This document shows, piece by piece, positions 20,706 through 31,800 of a stretch of 64,000 bases of DNA. This DNA comes from Dendrolimus kikuchii (taxonomy: Eukaryota; Arthropoda; Insecta; Lepidoptera; Lasiocampidae), in NCBI GenBank assembly GCA_019925095.2, contig CM034407.1, positions 20,218,710 to 20,282,709 of the forward strand, given 5' to 3'. The notes below the pieces were generated by a model, which did no database searches, had not been told where the DNA came from, and saw nothing but the letters and a program-made list of their open reading frames with translations. The translations under genes and the position numbers were made by a program. The stretch's first letter is position 1; every line of letters begins with the position of its first letter.

Positions 20706-21627
20706 CATAATAAAACTACGTTTTAACGGTTTTAAGCGCGGTAATTTTATTTGATTTTGGTTTTTCCGACGTTTCGGCCACTTTTCAGTGGCCGTGATCA
20801 CGGAAGACAAAGATGTCAAGTGTCAACGAGTATTGTTAAAGTTTTATTTAGCCTACCGCCAACTTATTAATTTTAATTATTTAATTTTTAATTTTGTTTA
20901 TGGTTATTATTTAATCTATGGGAGCCTAATCTAATTTACTACCGCTTCGCAACATGTTATGGCTTGAAGAGAAGAAGCGGCGCAAGAAACTCTTCAGCAA
21001 ACATGCCTAGCTCTAATAATTTTATATAACATTAAAATGGGTGGAAGGAAAAATAAAAGCAATTATCAGTCAAGTTGGTTTGTGTTCCGTTGTACGCAGA
21101 AAGAGCTCACAGTGTCTTGAGGTCTGGCAGCTGGTTTTTGCTGGGTTTGGGTCTTAATAGTTTTGATAATTGGATCCCAAACAGGTGGTACTTGCCAACC
21201 ATCTTCTCTATTGAAATTTGGGTGTTTTTTGATTTCAATAGCCTCACGCATCATTCTAGGTATGAAACGATTCTCTTTCGCGAGGATTTGTGGGTTATCG
21301 AATCTGATGTAGTGGTTGGGTTTATCCAGCGTGTGTTCACTGATCGCAGACTTCGTAGACCTTGTGTGTTTCATGTCAGCAATGTGTTCTTTTACTCGTG
21401 TTTTTATGCTCCTCTTTGTTTGCCCAATGTATGACAATCCACACTCACAATCAAGCTTGTAAACCCCTGCATCCTGGAGTGGGATATTGCATTTCACAGG
21501 TCTCAGAAATTGGGTAATCTTTTTCTGCGGCTTGAAATATGTTTTGATTGAAGCTCGCCTGAGGATGTGACCAATTCTGTCTGTGACCCCCTTGATGTAG
21601 GGTAGGGTAGCAGGGCACCGCTCAACT
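20706..21627 (-). pseudogene. Inverted second copy: Penelope nuclease domain and 3' UTR
   Basis: The minus-strand frame to the stop at 21066 encodes the same GIY-YIG domain as the right arm. Truncation falls in the RT-nuclease linker at 21627, exactly where the right copy begins. Confidence 0.82.
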
Positions 21628-23072
21628 ACGTTACTAAGTTACCTAAAATTCACAAAAACAACATCCCCTTGCGCCCTATAGTTAGCCAGCTTGACTCACC
21701 AACATACAGACTGGCACAACATCTCGCGAAGACACTCAACAATCTCCGCGGCAACACACCCTACCATGTCAAGGATTCCTTCGACTTCATCAGCGCAATT
21801 GAAAATTTGACATTGGCTGAGGATGAAGTACTAGTCAGTTTTGATGTCCAGTCCTTATTTACCAGTTTACCAGTGGAAGACTGCATTGAGATTGTCAAAA
21901 GGAAGCTAATAGATAATAACATGCCTGAGGAATATGCAGATCTACTAAAACATTGCCTCACATCTGGCTATTTCGTGTGGGACTACGGCTTCTACGACCA
22001 AATCAACGGTGTAGCCATGGGCTCACCGGTGTCTCCTGTCGTAGCTGACATTTTTATGGAAGACTTCGAGCAGAAGGCACTGGATACCGCTCCGGCTAAG
22101 CCGAAGATGTATAAAAGGTACGTAGACGATACTTTTGCCGTCCTCCCAAATGATAAAGTCTCTGCATTTCTAGATCATCTCAATTCCATTAGCAGTAATA
22201 TTAAATTTACTATGGAACTAGAGGCAAATAATAAATTAGCTTTTCTGGATGTGCTCATCCTAAGGAACCCTGACAATACTCTTGGTCATACGGTGTATAG
22301 GAAACCTACCCATACAGATAAATACCTTAATGGGTCGTCTCACCACCATCCTAGTCAGTTAGCTACCGTGGGCAAATCTTTGTTTCAGAGAGCACGGAAA
22401 ATTTGTGACGAGAACCACATAGCTGGAGAGCTTCAGCATGTCAAGCGAGTTCTACAACGCAATCAGCTGAAGACTCCACACCAACGTCACAAAGGCCCCA
22501 AACCACCTTCAGTTGAGCGGTGCCCTGCTACCCTACCCTACATCAAGGGGGTCACAGACAGAATTGGTCACATCCTCAGGCGAGCTTCAATCAAAACATA
22601 TTTCAAGCCGCAGAAAAAGATTACCCAATTTCTGAGACCTGTGAAATGCAATATCCCACTCCAGGATGCAGGGGTTTACAAGCTTGATTGTGAGTGTGGA
22701 TTGTCATACATTGGGCAAACAAAGAGGAGCATAAAAACACGAGTAAAAGAACACATTGCTGACATGAAACACACAAGGTCTACGAAGTCTGCGATCAGTG
22801 AACACACGCTGGATAAACCCAACCACTACATCAGATTCGATAACCCACAAATCCTCGCGAAAGAGAATCGTTTCATACCTAGAATGATGCGTGAGGCTAT
22901 TGAAATCAAAAAACACCCAAATTTCAATAGAGAAGATGGTTGGCAAGTACCACCTGTTTGGGATCCAATTATCAAAACTATTAAGACCCAAACCCAGCAA
23001 AAACCAGCTGCCAGACCTCAAGACACTGTGAGCTCTTTCTGCGTACAACGGAACACAAACCAACTTGACTGA
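21628..23072 (+). pseudogene. Penelope-like RT and GIY-YIG endonuclease, 5'-truncated
   Basis: The open frame enters RT at KLPKIHKNNIPLRPIV, without a start codon and with the N-terminal part of RT missing. RT motifs are FDVQSLFTSL (A), GVAMGSPVSP (B), YVDD (C) and NKLAFLDV. After a linker, a GIY-YIG-type nuclease has CGLSYIGQTKRS, an arginine in TRVKEH, and a glutamate in MREAIEI. This RT plus GIY-YIG order defines endonuclease-bearing Penelope-like elements. About 480 codons are open with no stop, so the copy is young, but the truncation makes it non-functional. Confidence 0.85.
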
Positions 23073-23442
23073 TAATTGCTTTTATTTTTCCTTCCACCCA
23101 TTTTAATGTTATATAAAATTATTAGAGCTAGGCATGTTTGCTGAAGAGTTTCTTGCGCCGCTTCTTCTCTTCAAGCCATAACATGTTGCGAAGCGGTAGT
23201 AAATTAGATTAGGCTCCCATAGATTAAATAATAACCATAAACAAAATTAAAAATTAAATAATTAAAATTAATAAGTTGGCGGTAGGCTAAATAAAACTTT
23301 AACAATACTCGTTGACACTTGACATCTTTGTCTTCCGTGATCACGGCCACTGAAAAGTGGCCGAAACGTCGGAAAAACCAAAATCAAATAAAATTACCGC
23401 GCTTAAAACCGTTAAAACGTAGTTTTATTATGAAATAATAAT

Positions 23443-23836
23443 TTAGTAAAAAGTAATTTATAAGTATAAAATGAAACTAAATTGTTTTTTATTATAATTT
23501 ATGCCGCGATTTAACAGTGGGTGTAAAAAAAGTTGGGACATGAGTCGCATGTATTATCTATGGCTCGCATTGTTTTCAATTTTTTTGACACCGGAAAAAA
23601 TCGTTTCCCAGGGACGAAAATTACTGTTTTCATCCGTAATAATATAAGCGTGTGTTTGCCTATATCCATCCTTTGCAATCGATTACACTATTTAATTAAT
23701 ATGATGTTCAAATATCTGAGTCAACTTAATGAACATCTAAAATTACATATTTACTAGAACTAGAAAATGTTTTAAATTAGCCATCTAAACTTACAATTTA
23801 ACTAAATATTGATTATCTCGTAAGAAATAACCAGGT
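23443..23836. other. Unassigned AT-rich stretch
   Basis: No gene or matched repeat seen. Confidence 0.4.
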
Positions 23837-24045
23837 ACGACACACCTTCCATGATCAAATTGATCGTGTACTAGCAGAAGGTGATGTCAGGAGCCTTAAG
23901 AACAGACGAGCGTGCATGACAAGAGCTATGAATGTCAAAGAAGCAAGTGAGGTGTGTAAGAATAAGCTTGAATGGCGCTCTGTTGTTCGTGCCTACCCCG
24001 CAAGGGAACTGGCGTGAAGTTATGTATGTATGTATGTATGTAAAT
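23837..24045 (+). mobile_element. RTE-like LINE family B, 3' fragment
   Basis: It starts at ACGACACACCTTCCATGATC and ends in TATG repeats. The coding block TFHDQIDRVLAEGDVRSLKN is still readable. Confidence 0.7.
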
Positions 24046-24665
24046 AACACGGTATACCTATGTGTATTGACTAGAAATCATATTGTCATCATATCGTGTG
24101 CATCGCCTACAACGAAGGGCTGCTGTAAGCCCGTCGTCTCATGTTACCTTTTGCCGCAGAGAGAGTATTATATACAGATGGCATTGTTAAGAAAATAGGA
24201 CGCGACATATGTGCATTGTCATTAGTTCGAAGGAAGAAAAGAAGAAGAAATCATTTTGTCGTCCTCTGCGGTCGAGATTTTTGTTTATGTTACACTTGGT
24301 AATGGTTATATTCAGATATTGAAACTGACTCGATTGTCGTATAAAATGATAGTTTTGACATGTTTTAGTGATTTTAAAATTAAATTAAACGTTGTTGAAG
24401 TTTAATAAACATAGTGATTTATAGTGTTGTTGTTCTTTTGGTTACACGAGAATGAGGGACCGGATAGTCAAATCAATTTCATATTTTTCATCATCTTACA
24501 AGCCGTCACAGCCTCACAGATTTTGTACGAGCGTACCAAATAATGACGGCATAAGATGGTAGGTTTAAAAGGAGTCAAATCGCGCGTTCATTATTGTTTA
24601 AAAAGTAATAAAAATAATTTATATCATGATACATAAAAGTAAGATGTATTTTAATAATATGATGC
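24046..24665. other. Unassigned
   Basis: No gene or matched repeat seen. Confidence 0.4.
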
Positions 24666-24978
24666 ATGATTTATCCGTGCAGGGACGGAGAAAGAGTACA
24701 AGTTCCTGCGGCCGGGCGGCCAGTCGTAAGAGGCGAGAAAACAAACCACAGCCAGGTGGTAGGCTATTTGCCCGACTGGATCGCTACCTCCCCTGGTCTA
24801 GAGTACGTCGCCATAACAACCTTGAATTGTGTTTCGGTATTAGTAGCCAGGTTCCAGCCTTAAGAGAACAGCAGCGCATTTGTAGCACCTGTAGTGTTGC
24901 AACTGTCCATAGGCGATGGTAACCGCTTTACATCAAGTGGGCCGTCTGTCTGTCTGCTGAACTCAAGCAACAAAAAAA
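24666..24978 (+). repeat. SINE-like family A, full length
   Basis: The head is ATCCGTGCAGGGACGG and the tail CAACAAAAAAAAG. A small deletion (CCAGCCTTAAG) distinguishes it. Confidence 0.8.
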
Positions 24979-25584
24979 AGTATTTAAAGCAATATTATCA
25001 GCATCTTTATTGCTTCTCTATTTAAATATCTATCTACAACTACTCGTACACGTTTAAAATTAAATGTAAAATATTTGCTTCAGCCGAGTTTTGCTTATTT
25101 TTGCACCAATTAGCGTATCAATAGATAAATACCACAGACTTTATTCAAATATAGTTATTTCGAAACTACTATTTATTCATGGTGCGGTTTTGTTGTTTAT
25201 CTCTGAGGTTTTGTATCAACAATGTGTATTGCAAGATCGTAGTTTTGTTTATGTTTAAACTTTTTAAACAGTTTAAATCGAAGCGAGGTCGGTTAAAATA
25301 CTTATAGATGGTTAATATAACCCTTTATTATATACCATTGCAATAAACTTATAAACTAATCGCAGGGACTATTTTAATTGGGTACAATGGGAGGTCTTAT
25401 CGCTAAAAAGCCATCTCTTCCAGACAACGCGATGCAGGAATACTTTAGATTGGAAAAGGCGATGGTGCTTTATATAATTATTGTACGATTTCTTACCTGC
25501 TTCGTGCGAGGAAAATTCCGAATACTTCCGGAAATGTTACGAGCTCCCTTAAGAAAATTTTAGAGAACAAAAGTCATTATACTA
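24979..25584. other. Unassigned, one short repeat fragment
   Basis: At about 25390-25425 the phrase TCTTATCGCTAAAAAGCC with CATCTCTTCCAGACAAC matches 60531-60560, a common lepidopteran LINE/SINE motif. Nothing else is recognised. Confidence 0.4.
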
Positions 25585-25783
25585 CATACATACATAAGTT
25601 CACGCCAGTTCCCTTGCGGGGTAGGCACGAACAACAGAGCGTCATTCACGCTTATTCTTACACACCTCACTCGCTTCTTTGACATTTATAGCTCTTGTCA
25701 TGCATGCTCGTCTGTTCTTAAGGCTCCTTACATCACCTTCTGCTAGTACGCGATCAATTTGATCATGGAAGGTGTGTCGTGTT
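25585..25783 (-). mobile_element. RTE-like LINE family B, 3' fragment
   Basis: It has the CATA tail and C-terminal block, truncated at CGACACACCTTCC. Confidence 0.7.
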
Positions 25784-26048
25784 ATATACTGTAAATGAAT
25801 ATGAGATTGACAAAGATATGTCTAATATTTTGTAACTAGATATATTATAATTTTGTTGCAATATTCTATAACATAGTTAAAAACTATTCTTTAAGTTAGG
25901 TCGCCTAGAAGAGATTGCTTTGAGCGACAATACCACAGACATTAAGATAATTGGGTCATTCCCTTGATCCATCTAGTTCAGGGAAATTAAGATGAAGTAT
26001 AAAAGTTTAAATCACGAAGCCTCTAGACAATTCGCTGTCTATAACTAT

Positions 26049-26370
26049 ATACGTGAAGCAAAAACTTTTTTTTTTTCACTAAAATTGCGCGGACGAAGGA
26101 GTATGTAATTCCGTACACTTATAGTTTATATACAGAAGAAGCGACGAATGCTAATATTTTTTTTAAAAATTATGCATAAAAATACATTAAATCAATAAAA
26201 AAAACATTACACACACTACTATGTATTTGACACACACGCATATATACTCTTTTGTTTATTGTTCAAGTCAAATCAACAGTGTAGCGTTGGCGAAATGTAA
26301 TTATAGAAGTATAGTCTTTGACATTATTATGGTCGAATTTCGACCACGGGCGACCACTAGCTGTTTTCAC
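26049..26370 (-). repeat. Unclassified dispersed repeat F, reverse copy
   Basis: It is the inverted counterpart of 2636-3020, including GGTCGAATTTCGACC. The region 25784-26048 just before it is unassigned. Confidence 0.55.
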
Positions 26371-26429
26371 TATGACAATATTGTAATCGTATATCTAAAT
26401 AATGTAACATCTTGTGTACATACATTTTT

Positions 26430-26770
26430 AACCGACTTCAAAAAAAGGAGGAGGTTCTCAATTTGTCGGGATCTTTTTTTTATGTATGTTCACCGATTAC
26501 TTCGAGATTTATGATCCGATTTACGTGATTCTTTTTTGTTTGACGCGAAATAGCTGCCATTTGGTCCCCTAAAAATTTGACATAGTTTGGTCCAGTAGTT
26601 TTCATTTTATGAACATTTGTTATGAATAATATTCCATTCCGTTCCATATGTACACCGATTACGCTGAGATTTATGATCCGATTTACGTGATTCTTGTTTA
26701 GTTTGATGCGGAATAGTTGCCATTTGGTCCCCTAAAAATTTAACATACTTTGGCCCGGTAGTTTTAGTAA
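26430..26770 (+). repeat. Lepidopteran repeat with internal tandem duplication
   Basis: It begins ACCGACTTCAAAAAAAGGAG, a common lepidopteran repeat start. A unit of about 118 bases (CACCGATTAC through TTGGTCC/TGGCCC AGTAGTTTT) occurs at 26488-26604 and 26648-26767 with moderate divergence. Confidence 0.6.
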
Positions 26771-26851
26771 TATATCATGCATTCATTTATTCATTCGGTT
26801 TCGGTGTTTCAGCCAGAGTACTCTACCTGGTTATGAGTTGTTTGTATTAAA

Positions 26852-27070
26852 AAACCTACAGCAAGGTGGTAGGGTATTTGCCCGTCTGGATGGCTATTGG
26901 CTACCAACCTTGGTCTACAGTGTTCCGGTATTAGTGGCCAAGTTCCCGTCTCCCTTTAAAGAGCGGCATCGCATTGTTAGCAACTTTGGTGTTACAAATG
27001 TCTATAGGCGACGGTCACCGGTTTCCATCAGATGGGCCGTCTGCCTGTCTGCTGAACTCATGCAATAAAA
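26852..27070 (+). repeat. SINE-like family A, 5'-truncated
   Basis: It runs from ACAGCAAGGTGGTAGGG to CATGCAATAAAAAT with a short internal deletion. Confidence 0.7.
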
Positions 27071-27076
27071 ATAAAA

Positions 27077-27130
27077 CTCACGACAGGCCGCAGGAGTTTG
27101 TGTTCACCCTCCGTTCCTACACGGATGATA
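27077..27130 (-). repeat. SINE-like family A, inverted 5' head fragment
   Basis: CGACAGGCCGCAGGAG and CTCCGTTCCTACACGGATGA are the reverse complement of the family-A head. It lies directly after the tail of the plus-strand copy and resembles an inversion formed at insertion. Confidence 0.6.
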
Positions 27131-28424
27131 GGATATTATTATATAGGACAACAGGACTCGTCATGGTAGTCAATATTTATCCTTCGAGGATAGGCTGTCG
27201 GCGTCCGTGTGTCCACTGTGCTCGCTAACGAGTGGCGCTGACCGCGAATCACGCCCTTCCACTTTGTCAATACGTCATTGTTTTGCGCGCAAATTACTTA
27301 TTACTTGATCATCTATTATTATACAACCAGTTTATCAATTTCAATATTATGCTTTAGAATTTTAAGTTGCGATTGGTTGAGGTTGGTATTTATCGACCAG
27401 TTTTATTTTTATAACGTGATGATTTTTGTCATTATGACTATCGTACTACGCTGATCATTATACATTTAAAAAATAATCATCATGTCGTAAACGACGTGTG
27501 ACGTAATAGACAGCTCGTCGGTTAGTGATATTGTGTTATAGTATGAAAATTTTTTTGTTATGTAGATAAGCTAGCGGCCGTCCGAGACTTTGTCTGCGTT
27601 TGAGAGTCCCAAGTCTGTCATTACAATGGTTGCTTTTGTATATTAAAACTGGCAAAGGGGAGCAATGTGGTGCTATTATATCACCAATGACTGACCATTT
27701 GACACCATTGTAAAAGCGGATTTGAGAGTATGAAAATTCCCATTAATATAATACAATCATCAACAACGTCGCGCAACCCCCCCCCCCCCCCCCCTCGCGC
27801 GTCTGCCTGCCTCCGTCGCACCCTACTCGCATTACACGCCGCTAGGCGTCATGACATGACTGCTAGCGGCAGCATATCTACCGGACGTTTGTTTTATATT
27901 AACAACATCTTTATAAATTGCAATCTATGCGTTATTTAGGTGCATACGCTATATTAAATTTAAGTTCAACCAAATTTTGTCGGCCATGTTTGTCTATCTA
28001 TTGGTTTGTGCGCCAGTATGTTGCGGTCTGCCTCGGGATGCGCCGGCCACCCACTTGGCCATGAGCCGGTGAGCTGTGGGCAGGTTCCACACCCGTCTCG
28101 CTCCGGCGCCTTTTTAAGAATTCAACCAACTTTTTAATATACTAATTGGTACAATTTTAATTGTATTCTTATGCATTGCGTTAAACTTAACCTTGTCCAC
28201 GCTAAGCCTGTACCGATTTATACAAAATATGAAATTGTTTCCTGCTATTAAAATATTAGATTAATAATAATTGCAATTAAATATAGCATTTGCTTTACAT
28301 GTGATAGGAAAGTCTAGAGGTTTGACGCAGTTTCGTATGTTTACTCATTGGGACCGTATGTCAGGGAAACTGAAAAGGAAAGGAAGGGTACAAAACAATC
28401 AGCTGGTAGGACATTGGTGGTTAC
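27131..28424. other. Unassigned, with C18 homopolymer
   Basis: There is a run of 18 C at 27777-27794. No exon of the downstream gene could be supported here. Confidence 0.4.
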
Positions 28425-28610
28425 TACCCCTGGTCTAGATTATGCCGCCATAACAACCGTGAATCGTATTTCGGTATCAATTGCCAGTTTTCAGTCCTCT
28501 TTCCGAGGCCGGCAGCACTTTGGTAGCACTTTAGGAATTGCAAATGCTAATAGGCGAGGGGAGCCACTTCCCATCAGGTGGACCGTCGACCTGCCATAAT
28601 AATCCAGCTA
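28425..28610 (+). repeat. SINE-like family A, degenerate
   Basis: CCCCTGGTCTAGATTATGCC, then TCCGAGGCCGGCAGCACTTT and the 3' block are recognisable, but divergence is high. Confidence 0.5.
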
Positions 28611-28735
28611 TAAAAGAAGTAAAAGTATTGGATATTCTATCTGCGAATAAGTCAATGCCCACACGATCCAGCTTACTTAATTGGTTGAGTTCGTCGGGTG
28701 TGTTGCACAGATGACATGTTTGGGGTGTTCCGCAG

Positions 28736-28849
28736 ACGCTGGCCCCGCAGGCGAACACGAGCTTCAGCGTGGTCTACTTGGGCAGGCGCGAGGGGCCCGT
28801 CTCGGCGCACCTCTACATACACACCTCGCTCGGAGTGCACAAGTATCCT
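28736..28849 (+). CDS. TMEM131-like exon a
   Basis: 38 codons, phase 0 at both ends, encoding TLAPQANTSFSVVYLG through HKYP, the end of the first PapD-like domain. Acceptor TTCCGCAG, donor GTGAGT. Confidence 0.82.
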
Positions 28850-31800
28850 GTGAGTATCGACATGCTTTTTGTTATACACTGTCTTCGTTTGCAATTTGGA
28901 AAATCATTACAGATTCTGTATTTAGTCTTTATAATATTTCTGCTTCTTACATACATACATACATACATAACTTCACGCCAGTTCCCTTGCGGGGTAGGCA
29001 CGAACAACAGAGTGCCATTTAGGCTTATTCTTACACACCTCACTTACCTCTTTGACATTCATAACTCTTGTCATGCAAGCTCGTCTGTTCTTAAGGCTCC
29101 TGACATCACCTTCTGCTAGTACACGATCAATTTGATCATGGAAGGTGTGTCGTGGCCTTCCACGACTTCTGCATCCATCCACTTTTGCATTGTATATCTG
29201 TTGCCTGTCGTAAGAGGCGACTAAACAACCCACAGCCAAGTGGTAGGATATTCGCAGGACTGGATGGCTACCACCCCTGGTCTAATGTATGCCGCCATAA
29301 CAACCTTGAGTTGTGTTCCGGCATTAGTGGCCAGGTTCCAGTCTCTCTTAAGAGAGCAGCAGCCCATTTCTGCTTCTTCTGGTACTATGATGTAAGGGCT
29401 AGTCACTATGGCCAAATACGTAAAAAAATAACGTAGTTAATGATTAGCAAAATTAGTGGATACACATTCTTATCTGTTTGACGTCATTAACGATTAATAA
29501 ATATGTCGTTTCACAAATAACACATTAAACTATTGGCTTATCTGCGTGACACAGTCACTAACATTAACATTATCTCAGATGGAGCAAGGACATTAGAGTA
29601 TTTCTGTAGAAAACTTGATTAATTCAATTTTACTTGATTATTTATTGTTTTAATTGATAATGTTTGGATCCAGATTACCCTACAGGTTTCATCCGTGCAG
29701 GAACGGAGAAATCATACCAATTCCTTCGTTGGGGCGGCTTATCGTAAGGGGCGACTAAACAACCCACAGCCAGGTGGTAGGATATTCGCAGGACTGGATG
29801 GCTACCACCCCGGGTCTAATGTATGCCGCCATAATAACCTTGAGTTGTGTTCCGGCATTAGTGGCCAGGTTCCAGTCTCTCTTAAGAGAGCAGCAGCCCA
29901 TCTGTAGGACCTTTGGTGTAGCAAATATCAAGTGGGCCGTCTGTCTGTCTGTTGAACTCATGCAATAAAAAAATAAAAACAGTTTAGAAGAAGACTGCAC
30001 GGCTTTTATAAACATACACGAGTGTGAGTGGAATAATGGACGTACTGTTCTATCTTGTCACCACAGCGGTATAATTTATTTAAATACATTTTATAAAGCC
30101 AGAGATGTACCGGTGCACTGCGGGTCGCCGCGCCGATCTCACATTCGGCTCGAAGGACCAAAATGCTTTTTTTTTATTGCTGGAGTACACCATACAAGCT
30201 GACGGCCCAACTGTGATGGAAAGTAGTTACCGTCGCCTATAAACATTTGCAACACTAGGTATTATCAATGTGCTGCCGTACTCGTAGATAGGACTGGAAT
30301 TTGGCCACTAATACCGGAACACAAGTTAAGATTGTTATAGCGTCATGCTCTAAATTCAAACGCATTCATTTTTATTCAGAGTAAGTTCCACTGGAGAACA
30401 CTTTTTGATGTAAGTCAAAATTTAAATTTGCTTCCTATTCTATGTACACCGCTTCGCAATGTGTTATCGCTGTTCAAAGGAGAAGAAGCGGCAAGAAACT
30501 CCCCAGCAACGCGTCTTGCTAAAAAAGATTTTTCATCATAATTATTTATATCTCTTTTTTTTCTACACATAGAAGTTGTATTACAATTACTTTTCAAAGA
30601 ATGAATAGGGTTTTAACAAACAAAAAATATTGTTACGGTCGCCATAATGACATACTAAGAATACTGCGACAAATATCCATAAATTCCTTACACGTTATGC
30701 AATATAGCGAGCGGTCATGTTAATTAATGCACTTTTGCCATTTTATTCTTCAATAGTGTAGTATCCCTTCTTAAGCAAGGTACTTTTCAATTTAGTATTA
30801 TGAAGAAGAAGAAGCGTTTTTTGTTTTTTTTTTTTGTTTTGAGGCGAGGGAAAATGCTTAACCGATTTACGCACAAACTGGGTCGTTGCTAGGGGAACGA
30901 CACGCGTCGGTCGGGGGCGACAACACTGCAGCAATAGTATGCTCTTGGCAGTGCTCCGTCCGCGATCGACGTCACAGAATAGTGTGGAAGACTCCGAGCG
31001 TTGCTGCACGGGCGAGCAACCCCAATACCCACTAAAAACCCCCTCCTCCCTGCCGACCCTGCGCTTTTGTTTGTGTTGGAAAGGCTGAGATTTAGAACAT
31101 AGTTACGCTCAGTCGATCCAGCGCAATAAGAAGAAGAAGCGTGCACCAACCCCCATCAAAGAAGACAGTACTTTTTGTAATCTAAAAGATGACAGTACCA
31201 GTCTTATTATTATGCCTGGTGTTGTTCTGGACCAGCCATCCAGAGGGTCAAATACCCTACCACCTGGCAAACCTGTGTGGGTTGTGTTCTGCACATGAGC
31301 TGGCGATGAGTTCACTCACGAGGTGGAAACTAAATAGGTTTCGTGATAGTTTATTTTGCAAATTATGTTGAGGTCCACTTGATCTGTTTTCCCGCACCGA
31401 CAGGAGGTCGACGCGACGTCTGTGAGGGCTCCGTAAGATGTATTAATTTATTTACATACTTGTTTTTTGTTCACGTATCTCACTATGTTTATATATCTAT
31501 GTATATATGTTTATTATTATCATTTCGATGTAAGTATGTGTAATAACCCGTTTTGATATATTATTTGTGTTGTGTTGTCCTCCGTGACTCTACCTGCTGG
31601 TCTCAGGCGGAAGAACAGCGCTGGCCTTAGCAGCTAGCATTACGCCGAGTCTGGGTCCAATTTTAGGACTTATACTGATGCAGTTATCTTTTATTTTACT
31701 CAGTATTGTTAACATGTTTATTTGTCCTAAATAAAATAATTCTTTTTTTCTAATTGTGTTAAATACGCTGGCAGTAGTAAATCAGGAATGTATTGTATGT

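Larger units (their letters stand above)
20706..23432. mobile_element. Head-to-head inverted pair of Penelope-like elements
   Basis: Left arm 20706-21627 (minus) is the inverted copy of right arm 22511-23432 (plus), 922 bases each, around an 883-base single-copy centre. The arms look perfect wherever I compared them, and their shared 143-codon frame is identical in protein. Both outer ends are the element 3' end. ATGAAATAATAAT occurs at 20665-20677 and 23430-23442 and may be a target duplication, leaving 28 extra bases on the left. Confidence 0.82.

Noticed and set aside
24750..24922. Open frames of 60-120 codons inside SINE-A copies on both strands
   Set aside because: The same frames recur in every copy with shifts and no conserved protein pattern; the element is non-coding.
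28010..28110. Possible extra 5' exon of the TMEM131-like gene
   Set aside because: A GC-rich patch with a GTGAGC donor-like site, but no acceptor and no match to the expected domain.
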